DNA of 36,972 nucleotides, from contig NZ_GL890973.1 of the NCBI RefSeq assembly GCF_000211815.1, positions 1 to 36,972 on the forward strand, read 5' to 3'. Made by a program: the position numbers and the translations under genes. Under the pieces are notes generated by a model. It had not been told where the DNA came from. It did no database searches and saw only the letters and a list, made by a program, of their open reading frames with translations. Positions within the stretch are counted from its first letter, which is position 1, and each line of letters starts with the position of its first letter. This DNA comes from Moorena producens 3L (lineage in GTDB: Bacteria > Cyanobacteriota > Cyanobacteriia > Cyanobacteriales > Coleofasciculaceae). Positions 15,451-23,920 of this stretch are shown here, one piece after another.

Positions 15451-15986
15451 CCCCAATGTAAATTTTTGTGACAAATATCATGGTCAATCTGCCCCCTCTG
15501 TCCCCTCTTCGGGTCTATTCTCCCTCTAGGGTTACTGAACTAAGGAACTCCGTCAAGTGTAGTCGGGTCAGTGACCAATTCCCAATTCCCAATTCCCAAT
15601 TACCTTCAATCATTGCATGAATCAGCAACGCCCTCCCTCTTGCCGATCGTCTTGGCTTTATGACGTCATAGAGATTGTGATAGTTGAACAAGGGGGGTGG
15701 CATCAGGGTAAGCGCAAGAATCAATAAGCTGTAGCTTATTGAGAAAAAACTGGGTTCATTATCAACTATTAAACTCTATTGAGAATCAAGTTCTACGAGA
15801 TTATAGGGGTTTCGAGCCACGATCAACCGATATCCAGCCAATGCACATTATGGGCAATTTTTTCTGGCGCTTACCCTGGGGGTGGCATCAGGGAAAGGCA
15901 ACCACAACATTGACTCATCTGTTCCGTTTATACCCCGTCGAAGTGTTAAAATCAACCATCATCTGTATTTTTACTAACCTATTCCT

Positions 15987-16454
15987 ATGAGGCGGTTAAG
16001 ACAACTCTTCCAAAAACTTAGAAATGCAGGCAAAGATGAGAATTTTTTATACGGGCTAAATCTGTTCGAGGGTTTTGTTTCCAAAGTTCTCTCTTTGGTG
16101 ATGGTGGTGGTAATATTGGTTGCACTTAGAAGCCTAGTTATCTCACTAGTTAAAGAAATAACCAATCCAGAAGCAATAGTTTTGAGCAAAACACTTTTCA
16201 AAATATTTGGACTGTTTCTAAATATTCTCATTGCACTAGAAATTTTAGAGAATATAACCGCTTATCTGCGAAAACATGTTATTCAACTTGAGTTAGTTGT
16301 TGTTACGTCTTTAATTGCCGTTGCCCGTAAAATCATTATTCTTGACCTGGAAAAAACTTCTGGAAGCCAGGTAATTGGATTAGCAATTGCCATTATATCT
16401 CTATCAATTAGTTACTGGATTATCCGCAGTACTAGCACAAGAAAACTTCATTAA
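15987..16454 (+). CDS. PsiE-family membrane protein (phosphate-starvation-inducible)
   Basis: 155 aa with a basic N-terminus (MRRLRQLFQKLRN) and four hydrophobic segments at about 34-56, 68-88, 99-118 and 126-146. The segment order and the loop ITAYLRKHVIQLELVVVTSLIAVARKII match PsiE-type proteins. PsiE is induced by phosphate starvation in E. coli; its molecular function is not known. The stop codon overlaps the next possible ATG by one base (TAATG), indicating translational coupling with the nitrate-reductase-associated gene. PHO-box-like arrays lie 0.5-0.7 kb upstream, consistent with the family name but not proven. Confidence 0.85.
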   Translation: MRRLRQLFQKLRNAGKDENFLYGLNLFEGFVSKVLSLVMVVVILVALRSLVISLVKEITNPEAIVLSKTLFKIFGLFLNILIALEILENITAYLRKHVIQLELVVVTSLIAVARKIIILDLEKTSGSQVIGLAIAIISLSISYWIIRSTSTRKLH

Positions 16455-16939
16455 TGAATAAGATTGAGAAGACTATGACTAATTTTTTCCAATTTGAAAC
16501 GGATTTTGTGGATTCTTTACGGTGCATTCCTATGCAAGTGCGGATGAAATTAGATACTTGCGGCATCAAACTTAACCTGAGCCACTGGCATCAGTTTAAT
16601 CAACACGAGCGTCAACAACTGGTAGAGATACCCTGCACTACGACTGAGTCAATCCAAAAGTATGGAGACTATGTTCAACACCTAGTTATAAACTATACAG
16701 GAAAACCGGCTTCTAATTTACCTGTTGACCCCCAAGCTCCCTGGATGAATTCTCAGGTAATTCCATCTACCGTGGCGGAAAAAGCTATGGAATTTGGAGT
16801 TGTAGTAACTACTCAACAGTGGGCAGCACTAACTCCTATCCAACGTTTTGCCCTGATTAAACTGACGCGCCCTAGTCATGAAAACAAAAACTTTTTACCA
16901 GCACTAAAGGAATTCCAATTAGTTTTTGTTAACCGTTAA
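16454..16939 (+). CDS. Nitrate-reductase-associated protein
   Basis: 161 aa. The segment FFQFETDFVDSLRCIPMQ, followed by VRMKLDTCGIKLNLSHW, is the hallmark of the Nitr_red_assoc family, found in cyanobacteria and often near nitrate assimilation genes. Two family Cys (SLRCIP, LDTCG) and the later EIPCTTTES Cys are present. The start may be ATG 16454, overlapping the psiE stop, or ATG 16475, which begins directly MTNFFQFE and has a GAGAAG before it. No nitrate reductase gene is in the window. The exact function is unknown; a role in nitrate assimilation or enzyme maturation is inferred from family context. Confidence 0.88.
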   Translation: MNKIEKTMTNFFQFETDFVDSLRCIPMQVRMKLDTCGIKLNLSHWHQFNQHERQQLVEIPCTTTESIQKYGDYVQHLVINYTGKPASNLPVDPQAPWMNSQVIPSTVAEKAMEFGVVVTTQQWAALTPIQRFALIKLTRPSHENKNFLPALKEFQLVFVNR

Positions 16940-17022
16940 CCTACCCAACAAGGGACGCCTACGGCGAACACCCTTCAACAAATTCAGACCAAGTCAAATA
17001 TGCCCCTTAAATCTGGATTAGC

Positions 17023-18417
17023 TTAACTGCTAGAAGTACCTAGCTGATCTACCAAGACCTGATCCTGACAAGACTGGTTTTGGGCTTTCTGTATTAGCTC
17101 TCGCATTTTATCAAGATTATCTAAGGCTGACTTAAGCTGGCTTTGACGTAATTCTGATGATAGGGTAGAGTGGTCAGCTAGGTTTTCTAGAATAGCTTGA
17201 ATAGTGTTGAGCAGGATACACAGTTGATAATCTTGAGTGGTACCCAATTTACTTTTGGGGTATTTGAAAGCCTCACACTGTTGGGAAGTATTTAATGCTT
17301 GACCCTCTATGGGTTGTGACAAAATCACTGTTAGTTCTCTGTTTTGGTCTGTGTTTTGGTCTGTGTTGGGTGGCTCTGATTTATGATTAAACCTATCTCC
17401 TGATAAAGCGATCGCATTTTCTGCCACCTCCCCAGATTCTTCACCAGGGGGAATGGCTTTGTGGGATTTGTTCACGGATTCTTTGGCTGGGTCTAATTGC
17501 TCAACTGTTTGCTGCAATGTCTCCACAATCCCATACATTTCCATTGGGTCAAACACTCGCAGCAGGGTTGTTTGGGTGACAATACCAATTTCTTTACCCC
17601 AATTCCAAGAGACCACCAATCGCCGCACACGACGCTTTTGCATTTCCTGATGAGCTGTCCATAGAGAATCCTCCGGACTCAGCAGAAATAGAGGTGTACT
17701 CATCACATCCTGAGCCTGGACTTTAGACAAATTCAGCTTGAGAGACTGAAATTGGACAATATCCCGCTCTGTGACAATCCCCACTGGCAGACAGTTATCC
17801 TGTCCATGGTCAGATGTAATCACCACACAACTAACTCGGTGCTTATTCATGAGTCGGGCTAAACTCAATACTGAGACAGTTGGAAGGGCATTAACCACCT
17901 GGGGGGTCATCACTTCTGATACCCGCCGTAACTTGAGCAGATTGGCTGGTCGCAATACCTGGCGAATTCGCTCTGGTGAGACAACACCCACTAGCTGACC
18001 ATGATCATCCACAATTGGTAAGTGGCGAATCCGAAACCGACGAAATATAAATAAGGCGGCAAAGATATCCCGACAAGCAGTTTGAGGAAAGGTAATCACA
18101 GGCTGTGCCATGACCTCAGCTACTGTTACCTCTTCAAAGTTAATTCCATTAGCCGTTAGCCGGACAATATCGCGCTCAGTAAAGATTCCCAGCAACTTGT
18201 CTGATTCCATTACCAAAACGCAGCTAGACCGTGGTTCACGAATGGTGAGCTGGTCTGATGGTGAGTGGAAATTGGGCAATGAACAACTTTTGCCTCCCTC
18301 CTGACTCATCAAAGCAATTATGTCTATTAGGAGGGTCTCAGGAGCAACGATTAAAGGCTGATCGTCAATTGCTTCTTCTAGGGTTGGGGCGCAGATAAGT
18401 CGGTCGTTGAGTTGCAT
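17023..18417 (-). CDS. Protein with four CBS domains
   Basis: About 464 aa from ATG 18417; a TTG at 18462 would add 15 residues. CBS units can be followed by the recurring GI(F/V)TERDIV and DVM/EVM phrases: VLVMESDKLLGIFTERDIVR, VAEVMAQPVITFPQTA...HLPIVDDHGQLVGVVSPERI, SEVMTPQVVNALPTVS...LPVGIVTERDIV, QDVMSTPLFLLSPED...EIGIVTQTTLLRV. The C-terminal 150 residues are low in structure, Gln/Asn/Ser-rich, ending in a helical stretch. In other cyanobacteria such N-termini are fused to histidine kinase or GGDEF modules; here the protein ends after the linker. It presumably senses adenine nucleotides. Confidence 0.85.
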   Translation of the reverse strand: MQLNDRLICAPTLEEAIDDQPLIVAPETLLIDIIALMSQEGGKSCSLPNFHSPSDQLTIREPRSSCVLVMESDKLLGIFTERDIVRLTANGINFEEVTVAEVMAQPVITFPQTACRDIFAALFIFRRFRIRHLPIVDDHGQLVGVVSPERIRQVLRPANLLKLRRVSEVMTPQVVNALPTVSVLSLARLMNKHRVSCVVITSDHGQDNCLPVGIVTERDIVQFQSLKLNLSKVQAQDVMSTPLFLLSPEDSLWTAHQEMQKRRVRRLVVSWNWGKEIGIVTQTTLLRVFDPMEMYGIVETLQQTVEQLDPAKESVNKSHKAIPPGEESGEVAENAIALSGDRFNHKSEPPNTDQNTDQNRELTVILSQPIEGQALNTSQQCEAFKYPKSKLGTTQDYQLCILLNTIQAILENLADHSTLSSELRQSQLKSALDNLDKMRELIQKAQNQSCQDQVLVDQLGTSSS

Positions 18418-18843
18418 AATTAATTTGATGGGTGAAATTCCGTGACCTACGACCGCCGCCAACCGCTTAAAACTATGGCGCTGGTGTATTTACTGAGCCT
18501 GGGTTTTTTTAGAGGGATGTTACGGACAAATCCCGTAAACCCATAAATAATATGCACATAACTTGTATAAAGGTATATAATAAATAGATGTTACAGCAAA
18601 ATAACCTTTAACCCTTATATGACCTAGCTTTTGGCTTTTAGAGGTTGCCAGGGAGCCTGGGACTTTAACCATGTGGGCTTAGGGGCAAATAATTAGGCAT
18701 TGCTGACCTAGCTTGGCAATTGTCCGATGGCATTGTCCAATGGCATTGTCCGATGGAATTGTCCGATGGAATTGTCCGATCAGGTTCTCTGGCTTATCTA
18801 ACTTTGTGTTGAAGGTGTTCTAACTACTTTACCAGCTTGGAGC
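18418..18843. other. Spacer with a 13-bp tandem repeat
   Basis: No gene. AT-rich near the CBS gene start, then GC-richer. At 18718-18780 the 13-mer ATTGTCCGATGGM is repeated nearly five times in tandem (one unit has CCAATGG). The spacer separates the CBS gene start from the 3' end of the recombinase-like gene. Confidence 0.6.
18718..18780 (+). repeat. 13-bp tandem repeat, about 5 units
   Basis: Units: AATTGTCCGATGG, CATTGTCCAATGG, CATTGTCCGATGG, AATTGTCCGATGG, then a partial AATTGTCCGAT. The first base alternates A/C. It lies 64 bp downstream of the recombinase-like gene in its transcription direction. Confidence 0.8.
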
Positions 18844-19209
18844 TTACTCTTTTAAGTTCCCTTGACTGGGGTTTTGAGGCAAAGTAGACAACCTAGGGGT
18901 TCTACCGTATAGCCGGTCTAAAACCCGTTTAACCGAGATCCGTTTCCACTGCTGACCACGCTTGGTTGTATAGCCATGGTGATTGAGCCAGTTAGCGATT
19001 TGTTGTAATGACTTGCCCGATTTATGGTGACGGCGAATTAACTCAATTACATGCTGTTCTTGGGGATCATCCACCAACTCACCATTTAGGGCCCGTTGAC
19101 CGAAGGCCGGTGAACCATAACCTGCATAGCCACCCATAGTTGCCTTCGCTTGTCTACCTTGGTTTAGCCTTTCGATCAGGCTATCCCTTTCTAATTCCTC
19201 AGCAGCCAT
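18844..19209 (-). CDS. Recombinase-domain protein lacking the catalytic domain
   Basis: 121 aa that align by eye with the 'recombinase' region of large serine recombinases: GGYAGYGSPAFGQRALNGEL, then PQEQHVIELIRRHHKSGKSL, QQIANWLNHHGYTTKRGQQW and SVKRVLDRLYG. The N-terminal resolvase domain with its catalytic Ser is absent, as are the zinc-ribbon and coiled-coil parts, so it cannot cut DNA by itself. Such small stand-alone versions occur in cyanobacteria and may be DNA-binding proteins or relics of XisF-like excisionases. The start ATG 19209 is preceded by GCATTAAGTT without a strong ribosome-binding site. Confidence 0.75.
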   Translation of the reverse strand: MAAEELERDSLIERLNQGRQAKATMGGYAGYGSPAFGQRALNGELVDDPQEQHVIELIRRHHKSGKSLQQIANWLNHHGYTTKRGQQWKRISVKRVLDRLYGRTPRLSTLPQNPSQGNLKE

Positions 19210-19407
19210 AACTTAATGCATCAAGCAACTTCATACAACTATGGTAAACCAAACTATAGCCTTAGCCATCCTGGTTATTACAGCTATTCAAACCGATTAA
19301 CCGCCCCTCTTTTTAAGGGAAGATAAAAGTGGTAACTATGTTGATCATTGACCGTTGATCCTTGACTATAAGTTTGTGGTAGTTTTCAAAAATTTAAGGA
19401 GTATATC

Positions 19408-19734
19408 ATGAGTACAGTGCCTTACATCAAAGACAGTGAATTTGATTCAATTTTAACCTATGAAGGGCCAGTAGTCGTGGATTTTACAGCCCCTTGGTGT
19501 GGTCCATGTCGTAAGATTAGTCCTTTCATGGAACAACTTGCTGAAGACTACAAAGATCGCGTTCAGGTCGTAAAAATCGATATTGATGCCGACAAAGCTA
19601 CTGCCAAAAAATACAGGATACGCAGTATTCCTGCTGTGCTGATTTTTAAGGGCGGTGAGGTGGTAGAAAATATTGTAGGAGTTGTTCCCTATGAAAAATT
19701 TACTGCCGCCCTTGAAAAGCAACTTCAGGGTTAA
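19408..19734 (+). CDS. trxA: Thioredoxin
   Basis: 108 aa with the redox site WCGPC (Cys31, Cys34), a buried Asp in VVVDFTAPW and the cis-Pro of RSIPAVLIFKGG. Length and motifs are those of classical thioredoxin, which reduces protein disulfides with electrons from ferredoxin- or NADPH-thioredoxin reductase. A good AAGGAG site precedes the ATG by 7 bases. It is followed 95 bp later by a zinc-ribbon protein on the same strand. The isoform (m, x, y or other) cannot be decided by eye, so the symbol is generic. Confidence 0.93.
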   Translation: MSTVPYIKDSEFDSILTYEGPVVVDFTAPWCGPCRKISPFMEQLAEDYKDRVQVVKIDIDADKATAKKYRIRSIPAVLIFKGGEVVENIVGVVPYEKFTAALEKQLQG

Positions 19735-19829
19735 TTAAAAACAGAAAAATTTAAAAAACTTTCTGAATTATGAGTTAAATTCTGACTTATTTCCTTCAAG
19801 CAATGACATGTAAATGAGGAGAATCGGCA

Positions 19830-20156
19830 ATGGAGACTACTCAATCAGTCCGATGTCCCAACTGTGGGAATATGGCTCAACGTCACTACTTAATCGGTTC
19901 TCAAGCATCACATTATGCTTGTGCTGGAGATCAGGTCACCAAAACTGAATGCCCAGTTTGTGACTATTTAATGGTGATGTGTGCTGTGAGCGGTAATGTG
20001 ATTGAAGCTTACGCACCAGGTAGACAAGTTATGGCTAATTCCGGCAAATTTACCGAAGTAGTGAACAGAGAAAGGCCTGCTATGATAGAAGTAGGAATGA
20101 ATCGCCGCAACAGGTTAGTGGCTAGTAGAAAATATCAATTAACTACTGTAGGGTAA
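19830..20156 (+). CDS. Small zinc-ribbon protein, 108 aa
   Basis: Two CxxC pairs (CPNCGNMAQRHY at residues 9-12, CPVCDYLMVMC at about 41-44) form a likely zinc ribbon; a further Cys lies at CACAGD-like positions (HYACAGD) and in MCAVSG. The C-terminal half (NVIEAYAPGRQVM, ERPAMIEVG) is typical of a short cyanobacterial family that is often mislabelled as part of the PriA helicase. AATGAGGAGAATCGGCA before the ATG supplies a ribosome-binding site. Function unknown; a nucleic-acid or redox role is possible given the thioredoxin upstream. Confidence 0.8.
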   Translation: METTQSVRCPNCGNMAQRHYLIGSQASHYACAGDQVTKTECPVCDYLMVMCAVSGNVIEAYAPGRQVMANSGKFTEVVNRERPAMIEVGMNRRNRLVASRKYQLTTVG

Positions 20157-20162
20157 AACAGG

Positions 20163-20191
20163 TAAGCTATCAGCTATTAGCTGATAGCTTA
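20163..20191. terminator. Near-perfect palindrome between convergent genes
   Basis: TAAGCTATCAGCTA and TAGCTGATAGCTTA are perfect 14-bp arms around one base, placed between the ends of the convergent zinc-ribbon and kinase genes. It could act as a bidirectional terminator or be a fragment of the AGCTGATAGCT-type dispersed repeats. Confidence 0.45.
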
Positions 20192-20261
20192 AGGCAAAAG
20201 GACACTGGGATATATCTTCTTTATTTGATTTCAATAATAGACAGTTGAAAGGCACAACAGC

Positions 20262-22145
20262 TTATCGAGTATATTGCTGAATTTTGGCTTGAGCTCTGGC
20301 ATAGGCGGAGGTACCTTCAGGAATTTGTCTCAAATAATCCAAAGCCTTAGTGTAGTTGTTCAAAACAGCTTGATTATCAGCCATCTTTAATAGATAGTTA
20401 GCCCTAATTTCTTGCTTAGCGGTATAGTCAACAATTTTTGACTGAGCCTTAGCATAGGCATCGGTATGTTTAGGAATTTTTTTCAAATATACCAATGCAC
20501 CGGTAAAGTCTTGCTGAGCGGCTCGATTGTAAGCCTGCTGAAGAAGAAAGTTCGCTTTGATGTTTCGCTTTTGAGTGTACTCAGGAACTTTTTCTTGAAT
20601 TGTAGCGTAGGCTTTTGTTCCCTTTGGGATTTGTTTAAATGTGTTGAGTGCACCAGTAAAGTCTCTCTCGATAGCCTGGTTGTAAGCTTGCTCTAGTAAC
20701 TGGTAAGCTTCCTTCTCAAGATTGGCTTGAGCTTGGCTGACCATAGGTTCTATTTGCTGTTGCCAGAAGACAATATTAGGAATCTGACTAGCCTGCTCAA
20801 CTACCTCTAGCCACTTCTGTTGGTCAAAGGCGGTTTTGATGAGGGGGAATAGGGCTTTGGCATCTTTCCAATCCTTTTGCCACTGAGCGATCGCATTTTG
20901 AGCATCCTGATAGTCTTCACTATCTTCCGGAATCGATTTTACCAGGTTCAGTGCTGCTTCTAAATCTCCTTCCTGGTACTTTTGCTCAGCCTGTGCTAGC
21001 TTAGTTTCTGCCTGGTTGGGAGTCTTGAGTAAAAAGTAGCCTCCAGCTACGACTAATAAGGCTAGATATGTGGAAACTCCGATTGCGGTGAGATTAAGTC
21101 CACTAGCCCTTCTTTTAGGAATAGTAGGCACAGAGGGAAAATAAGTTTCCTCTGTTTCCTCTGTTTCCTCTGTTTCCTCTGTTTCCTCGGTTTGAAGAGT
21201 CTCTGGTTCAATTGGCTCAAGCAGAGTATCGTCAGTTTTTTCTTTGTAGGGGTTTGGGGATGTTGGTGGTGCTGGGGACATTGGTAAGTTTATAGATGGT
21301 TTAGAACTAGTTAAGGAATGGAGTGCCTCCAAAACCTGATCAGCAGACTGGTAACGGTCTTTGAAGTAATAGCGCACCATCTGCTGAATAATGGCAGCGA
21401 AATCTTTAGTGACTGTGGCGTAGTCCTGCCAAAGGGCTTCTCCGGTTAATGGGTCTTCTTCTAGCTGTATGGGTTTGAGTCCTGTGAGTGCCTCAATGCC
21501 AATCATCCCTACAGCATATAGGTCACTACAGGGACGAGGTTTACCCAGAACCTGCTCTGTTGGTATATACCCGAATGCGCCCAAAGCCGCTATGGCACTA
21601 AATTGAACACCAACTAATGGTGTCCGCACCTGCTTAATACCGCTAAAGTCAGTTAAAACTAACTTGCTATCGTCTGATCGTCGGATCAGATTGTCTGGCT
21701 TGATATCACCATGAATCACCCCTTGGCGATGGACAAATGCCAAAATTTCTAAAACCTCTTGTAGCAGAGTAATCAATCTGCTTTCACTCCAAGGTTGATT
21801 GAGTTCCTCACTCAGGGGTCGTCCAGGGATGAAATCTTGAACTATGTAGAAGCTATGGTCAATTTCTAGGCAATCTAAAATTTGGGCAACTTGGTCATGC
21901 TGACAGATAATCTCCAAAATTTTAGTTTCACGACGAAATATATCTTTTGCAGCTTGCCAGCAGTCAGGGTCATCACTAACAGGACGGAATTGTCTAACAA
22001 TACATTGGGGATTTCCCGGTCGGTAAGTGTCTACCGCAATATAAGTTTGACCCCAGCTCACACGGTTAAGGATGTCAATAACTTGATAACGTCCATTGAT
22101 TAACTGTTCTGGTCCTGCCCCTGGGCTAAACGCTAGTCTAGACAT
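20262..22145 (-). CDS. Serine/threonine protein kinase with C-terminal repeats
   Basis: 627 aa. A kinase domain (about 20-280) contains HGDIKPDN (catalytic Asp147), a DFS in place of DFG (166-168) and an Arg51 (CIVRQFRP) where the beta-3 ATP lysine normally sits; the alpha-C Glu73 is present. The Gly loop is degenerate (LNRVSWGQTY). A Pro-rich linker and five Glu-Glu-Thr repeats (about 318-334) precede one membrane helix (about 350-370). After it come TPR-like repeats with the recurring unit 'NFLLQQAYNRAAQQDFTGAL...' three times. The extra-membrane repeats are probably periplasmic. Catalytic competence is doubtful given the altered residues. Confidence 0.88.
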   Translation of the reverse strand: MSRLAFSPGAGPEQLINGRYQVIDILNRVSWGQTYIAVDTYRPGNPQCIVRQFRPVSDDPDCWQAAKDIFRRETKILEIICQHDQVAQILDCLEIDHSFYIVQDFIPGRPLSEELNQPWSESRLITLLQEVLEILAFVHRQGVIHGDIKPDNLIRRSDDSKLVLTDFSGIKQVRTPLVGVQFSAIAALGAFGYIPTEQVLGKPRPCSDLYAVGMIGIEALTGLKPIQLEEDPLTGEALWQDYATVTKDFAAIIQQMVRYYFKDRYQSADQVLEALHSLTSSKPSINLPMSPAPPTSPNPYKEKTDDTLLEPIEPETLQTEETEETEETEETEETYFPSVPTIPKRRASGLNLTAIGVSTYLALLVVAGGYFLLKTPNQAETKLAQAEQKYQEGDLEAALNLVKSIPEDSEDYQDAQNAIAQWQKDWKDAKALFPLIKTAFDQQKWLEVVEQASQIPNIVFWQQQIEPMVSQAQANLEKEAYQLLEQAYNQAIERDFTGALNTFKQIPKGTKAYATIQEKVPEYTQKRNIKANFLLQQAYNRAAQQDFTGALVYLKKIPKHTDAYAKAQSKIVDYTAKQEIRANYLLKMADNQAVLNNYTKALDYLRQIPEGTSAYARAQAKIQQYTR

Positions 22146-22636
22146 ACGCTTCTTACTAACCGCTTACGTTGATGTTTCCTGTGAAAGTGTTATTCATGGT
22201 GCTTCACAGCAAGGAGAGGAATAGGCCGAAGGTGGCGAAGAATGGAACAATGGAAGAATAAAGTATTTCTGATCTCCGTGATCTGAGCTATTTCCCCTAT
22301 CTGCCCATTAGACTAGATACTATTGAGCAGATTAAACAGCCCTAAGGGGGGACAGAGAGTAGAGACGGTAGAATTTGCCAATAGTTTCAGATCAGCCATC
22401 ACGAATACCTCAGTACCGTTAGACACTCCTCAAGGAAAGTTACACTTAATCTATTCTTCAGCCATCAGCTGCTCGATCCGGATGCTCATAAACAAGCTCT
22501 GTGCAAAGGGGTGATGGAATAATGGAATAATGGGATAATGGGATAATAGGGTGATATGTAGTATTCTTTTTTGGATTTCATATTACTGTTGGCCCTTTTG
22601 CCTTTATGCTGGAAAAGGGGCGATAGTAAGACAAGT
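22146..22636. other. Intergenic region between divergent kinase and phosphoesterase genes
   Basis: Both genes start here and transcribe away, so their promoters should lie within. It also holds an ATAATGGG-type simple repeat (22515-22550). No other gene is supported; the short 62-codon open frames have no ribosome-binding site. Confidence 0.5.
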
Positions 22637-23554
22637 ATGACCATTCATCAAAAACAATCAATCCAAATTTCTGTTGTTGGAGACATTCATCAACTGTGGG
22701 AAGCGGAAGATGCTATAGCTCTTGAGCAGTTGGGTGTGGATCTGGTCTTATTTGTCGGGGATTTCGGCAATGAGGCGGTGGATATAGTCCAGATGATTGC
22801 TGCTATTGACCTACCCAAGGCAGTGATTATGGGAAACCATGATGCTTGGTATACTGCCTCGGAATGGGGAAGGAAAAAGTGTCCTTATGACCATGAAGTA
22901 GAAGATAGGGTACAGCAACAGTTGAACCTACTGGGGTCAACCCATGTGGGTTATGGTTACCTTGACTTCCCAGATTTAAATCTCTCTGTAGTTGGTGCTC
23001 GCCCTTACAGTTGGGGCGGGCAGAGTTGGCGGAATAAGAAGTTTTACAGGGAACAGTATGGGATTAATAGCTTTTCTGAATCAGTGGAGCGCATTTTAGC
23101 AGCAGTGCGTAGTGCGGCTTACGAAACGGTAATCTTGATCGGTCATAATGGTCCGACGGGACTAGGTGATCAAGCAGAAGCTCCCTGTGGGAAAGACTGG
23201 TATCCTGCTGGTGGTGATCATGGGGACCCGGATTTGGAAGATGCGATCGCAAAAACCTATTCCTTGGGTAAAAACATTCCCTTAGTCACCTTTGGTCATA
23301 TGCACCACATCCTAAAGCACACCAAAGACCGACTACGAACAATGATTGTTACTAGTCCGGAAGGGACTGTATACTTAAATGCAGCCAGTGTGCCTCGAAT
23401 TATCGAAACTGATACAGACCGATTGCGGAATTTTTCGATAGTGTCTCTCAAAGGCGGTATAGTGGATCAAGTCTCCCTGGTCTGGGTGGGTAAGGATTAC
23501 TCAGTAGTATCTAAAGAATTGCTTTACGAGACTTCTGAAGCGTTGGTGGTATAA
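22637..23554 (+). CDS. Calcineurin-like metallophosphoesterase (TIGR04168-type)
   Basis: About 305 aa from ATG 22637 (MTIHQKQSIQ); an upstream ATG at 22571 would add a hydrophobic 22-residue extension not typical of the family. Metal-binding motifs are complete: GDIHQLW (Asp, His), GDFGNE, GNHDAW, GHNGPTG, GDHGDPDLED and GHMHH. The pattern with GDHGDPDLEDA is characteristic of a cyanobacterial/plant metallophosphoesterase family. The substrate is unknown. It lies divergent from the kinase gene and upstream of tRNA-Ser. Confidence 0.88.
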   Translation: MTIHQKQSIQISVVGDIHQLWEAEDAIALEQLGVDLVLFVGDFGNEAVDIVQMIAAIDLPKAVIMGNHDAWYTASEWGRKKCPYDHEVEDRVQQQLNLLGSTHVGYGYLDFPDLNLSVVGARPYSWGGQSWRNKKFYREQYGINSFSESVERILAAVRSAAYETVILIGHNGPTGLGDQAEAPCGKDWYPAGGDHGDPDLEDAIAKTYSLGKNIPLVTFGHMHHILKHTKDRLRTMIVTSPEGTVYLNAASVPRIIETDTDRLRNFSIVSLKGGIVDQVSLVWVGKDYSVVSKELLYETSEALVV

Positions 23555-23610
23555 AACTTTGTATAGATGGTCGCCATCCGAGCCCACGGATTGTTAATAT
23601 AGATTTGCCA

Positions 23611-23695
23611 GGAGAGGTGGCAGAGTGGTCGATTGCACTCGACTTGAAATCGAGCGAGCCGAAAGGCTCCGGGAGTTCGAATCTCCCCCTCTCCG
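23611..23695 (+). tRNA. tRNA-Ser (anticodon TGA)
   Basis: 85-nt cloverleaf. The acceptor stem GGAGAGG pairs with CCTCTCC (discriminator G at 23695). The anticodon stem CTCGA/TCGAG encloses loop CTTGAAA, anticodon TGA at 23645-23647. A long variable arm (GCGAGCCGAAAGGCTC) and a T loop TTCGAAT are present, as expected for a class II tRNA-Ser. The CCA end is not encoded. Confidence 0.95.
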
Positions 23696-23727
23696 TTTTA
23701 TAGATTATATTTGTTCAAAGTTGAGAC

Positions 23728-23760
23728 TTGAGGGTTGAGGGTCAACCCTCAAATTTTTTC
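23728..23760 (+). terminator. Intrinsic terminator downstream of tRNA-Ser
   Basis: TTGAGGGTTG (23728-23737) and CAACCCTCAA (23743-23752) are perfect 10-bp arms with a 5-nt loop, followed by ATTTTTTC. It ends the tRNA-Ser transcript. Confidence 0.8.
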
Positions 23761-23805
23761 TTTCTTGATGCAAAGGGCGAGTCAGAAAGTAGGTTTAAGT
23801 TGATG

Positions 23806-23872
23806 TAGGGTGGGCAGTGCATCAGACAGATAATGAAGCTTGCCAAGGGGTTGGTAGGCACTGCCCACCCTA
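23806..23872. repeat. Inverted repeat with TAGGGTGGGCAGTGC arms
   Basis: Perfect 15-bp arms TAGGGTGGGCAGTGC (23806-23820) and GCACTGCCCACCCTA (23858-23872) with a 37-bp interior. Such GTGGGC-type palindromes are dispersed in many cyanobacterial genomes. It sits between the convergent tRNA and Dps genes and could terminate dps transcripts. Confidence 0.65.
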
Positions 23873-23920
23873 GGATTCTACGATTCATGACAATGGTGCA
23901 AGATCTCAGTTTAAGTAGGT

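Larger units (their letters stand above)
14676..15986. other. 1.3-kb gene-free region with two 11-bp-period arrays
   Basis: No convincing gene; the short open frames lack ribosome-binding sites or family resemblance. One weak exception is a 47-aa minus frame at 14949-15092 with GAGGGT before its ATG. The stretch holds the arrays at 15274-15356 and 15396-15450, an AATTCCC simple repeat (about 15577-15602), a 22-bp palindrome TCAATAAGCTGTAGCTTATTGA-like at 15721-15742, and the phrase GGGTGGCATCAGGG twice (about 15688 and 15881). Confidence 0.45.

Noticed and set aside
15739..15990. 83-aa plus-strand frame upstream of psiE
   Set aside because: No start signal, composition unlike a protein, and it overlaps a palindrome and simple repeats.
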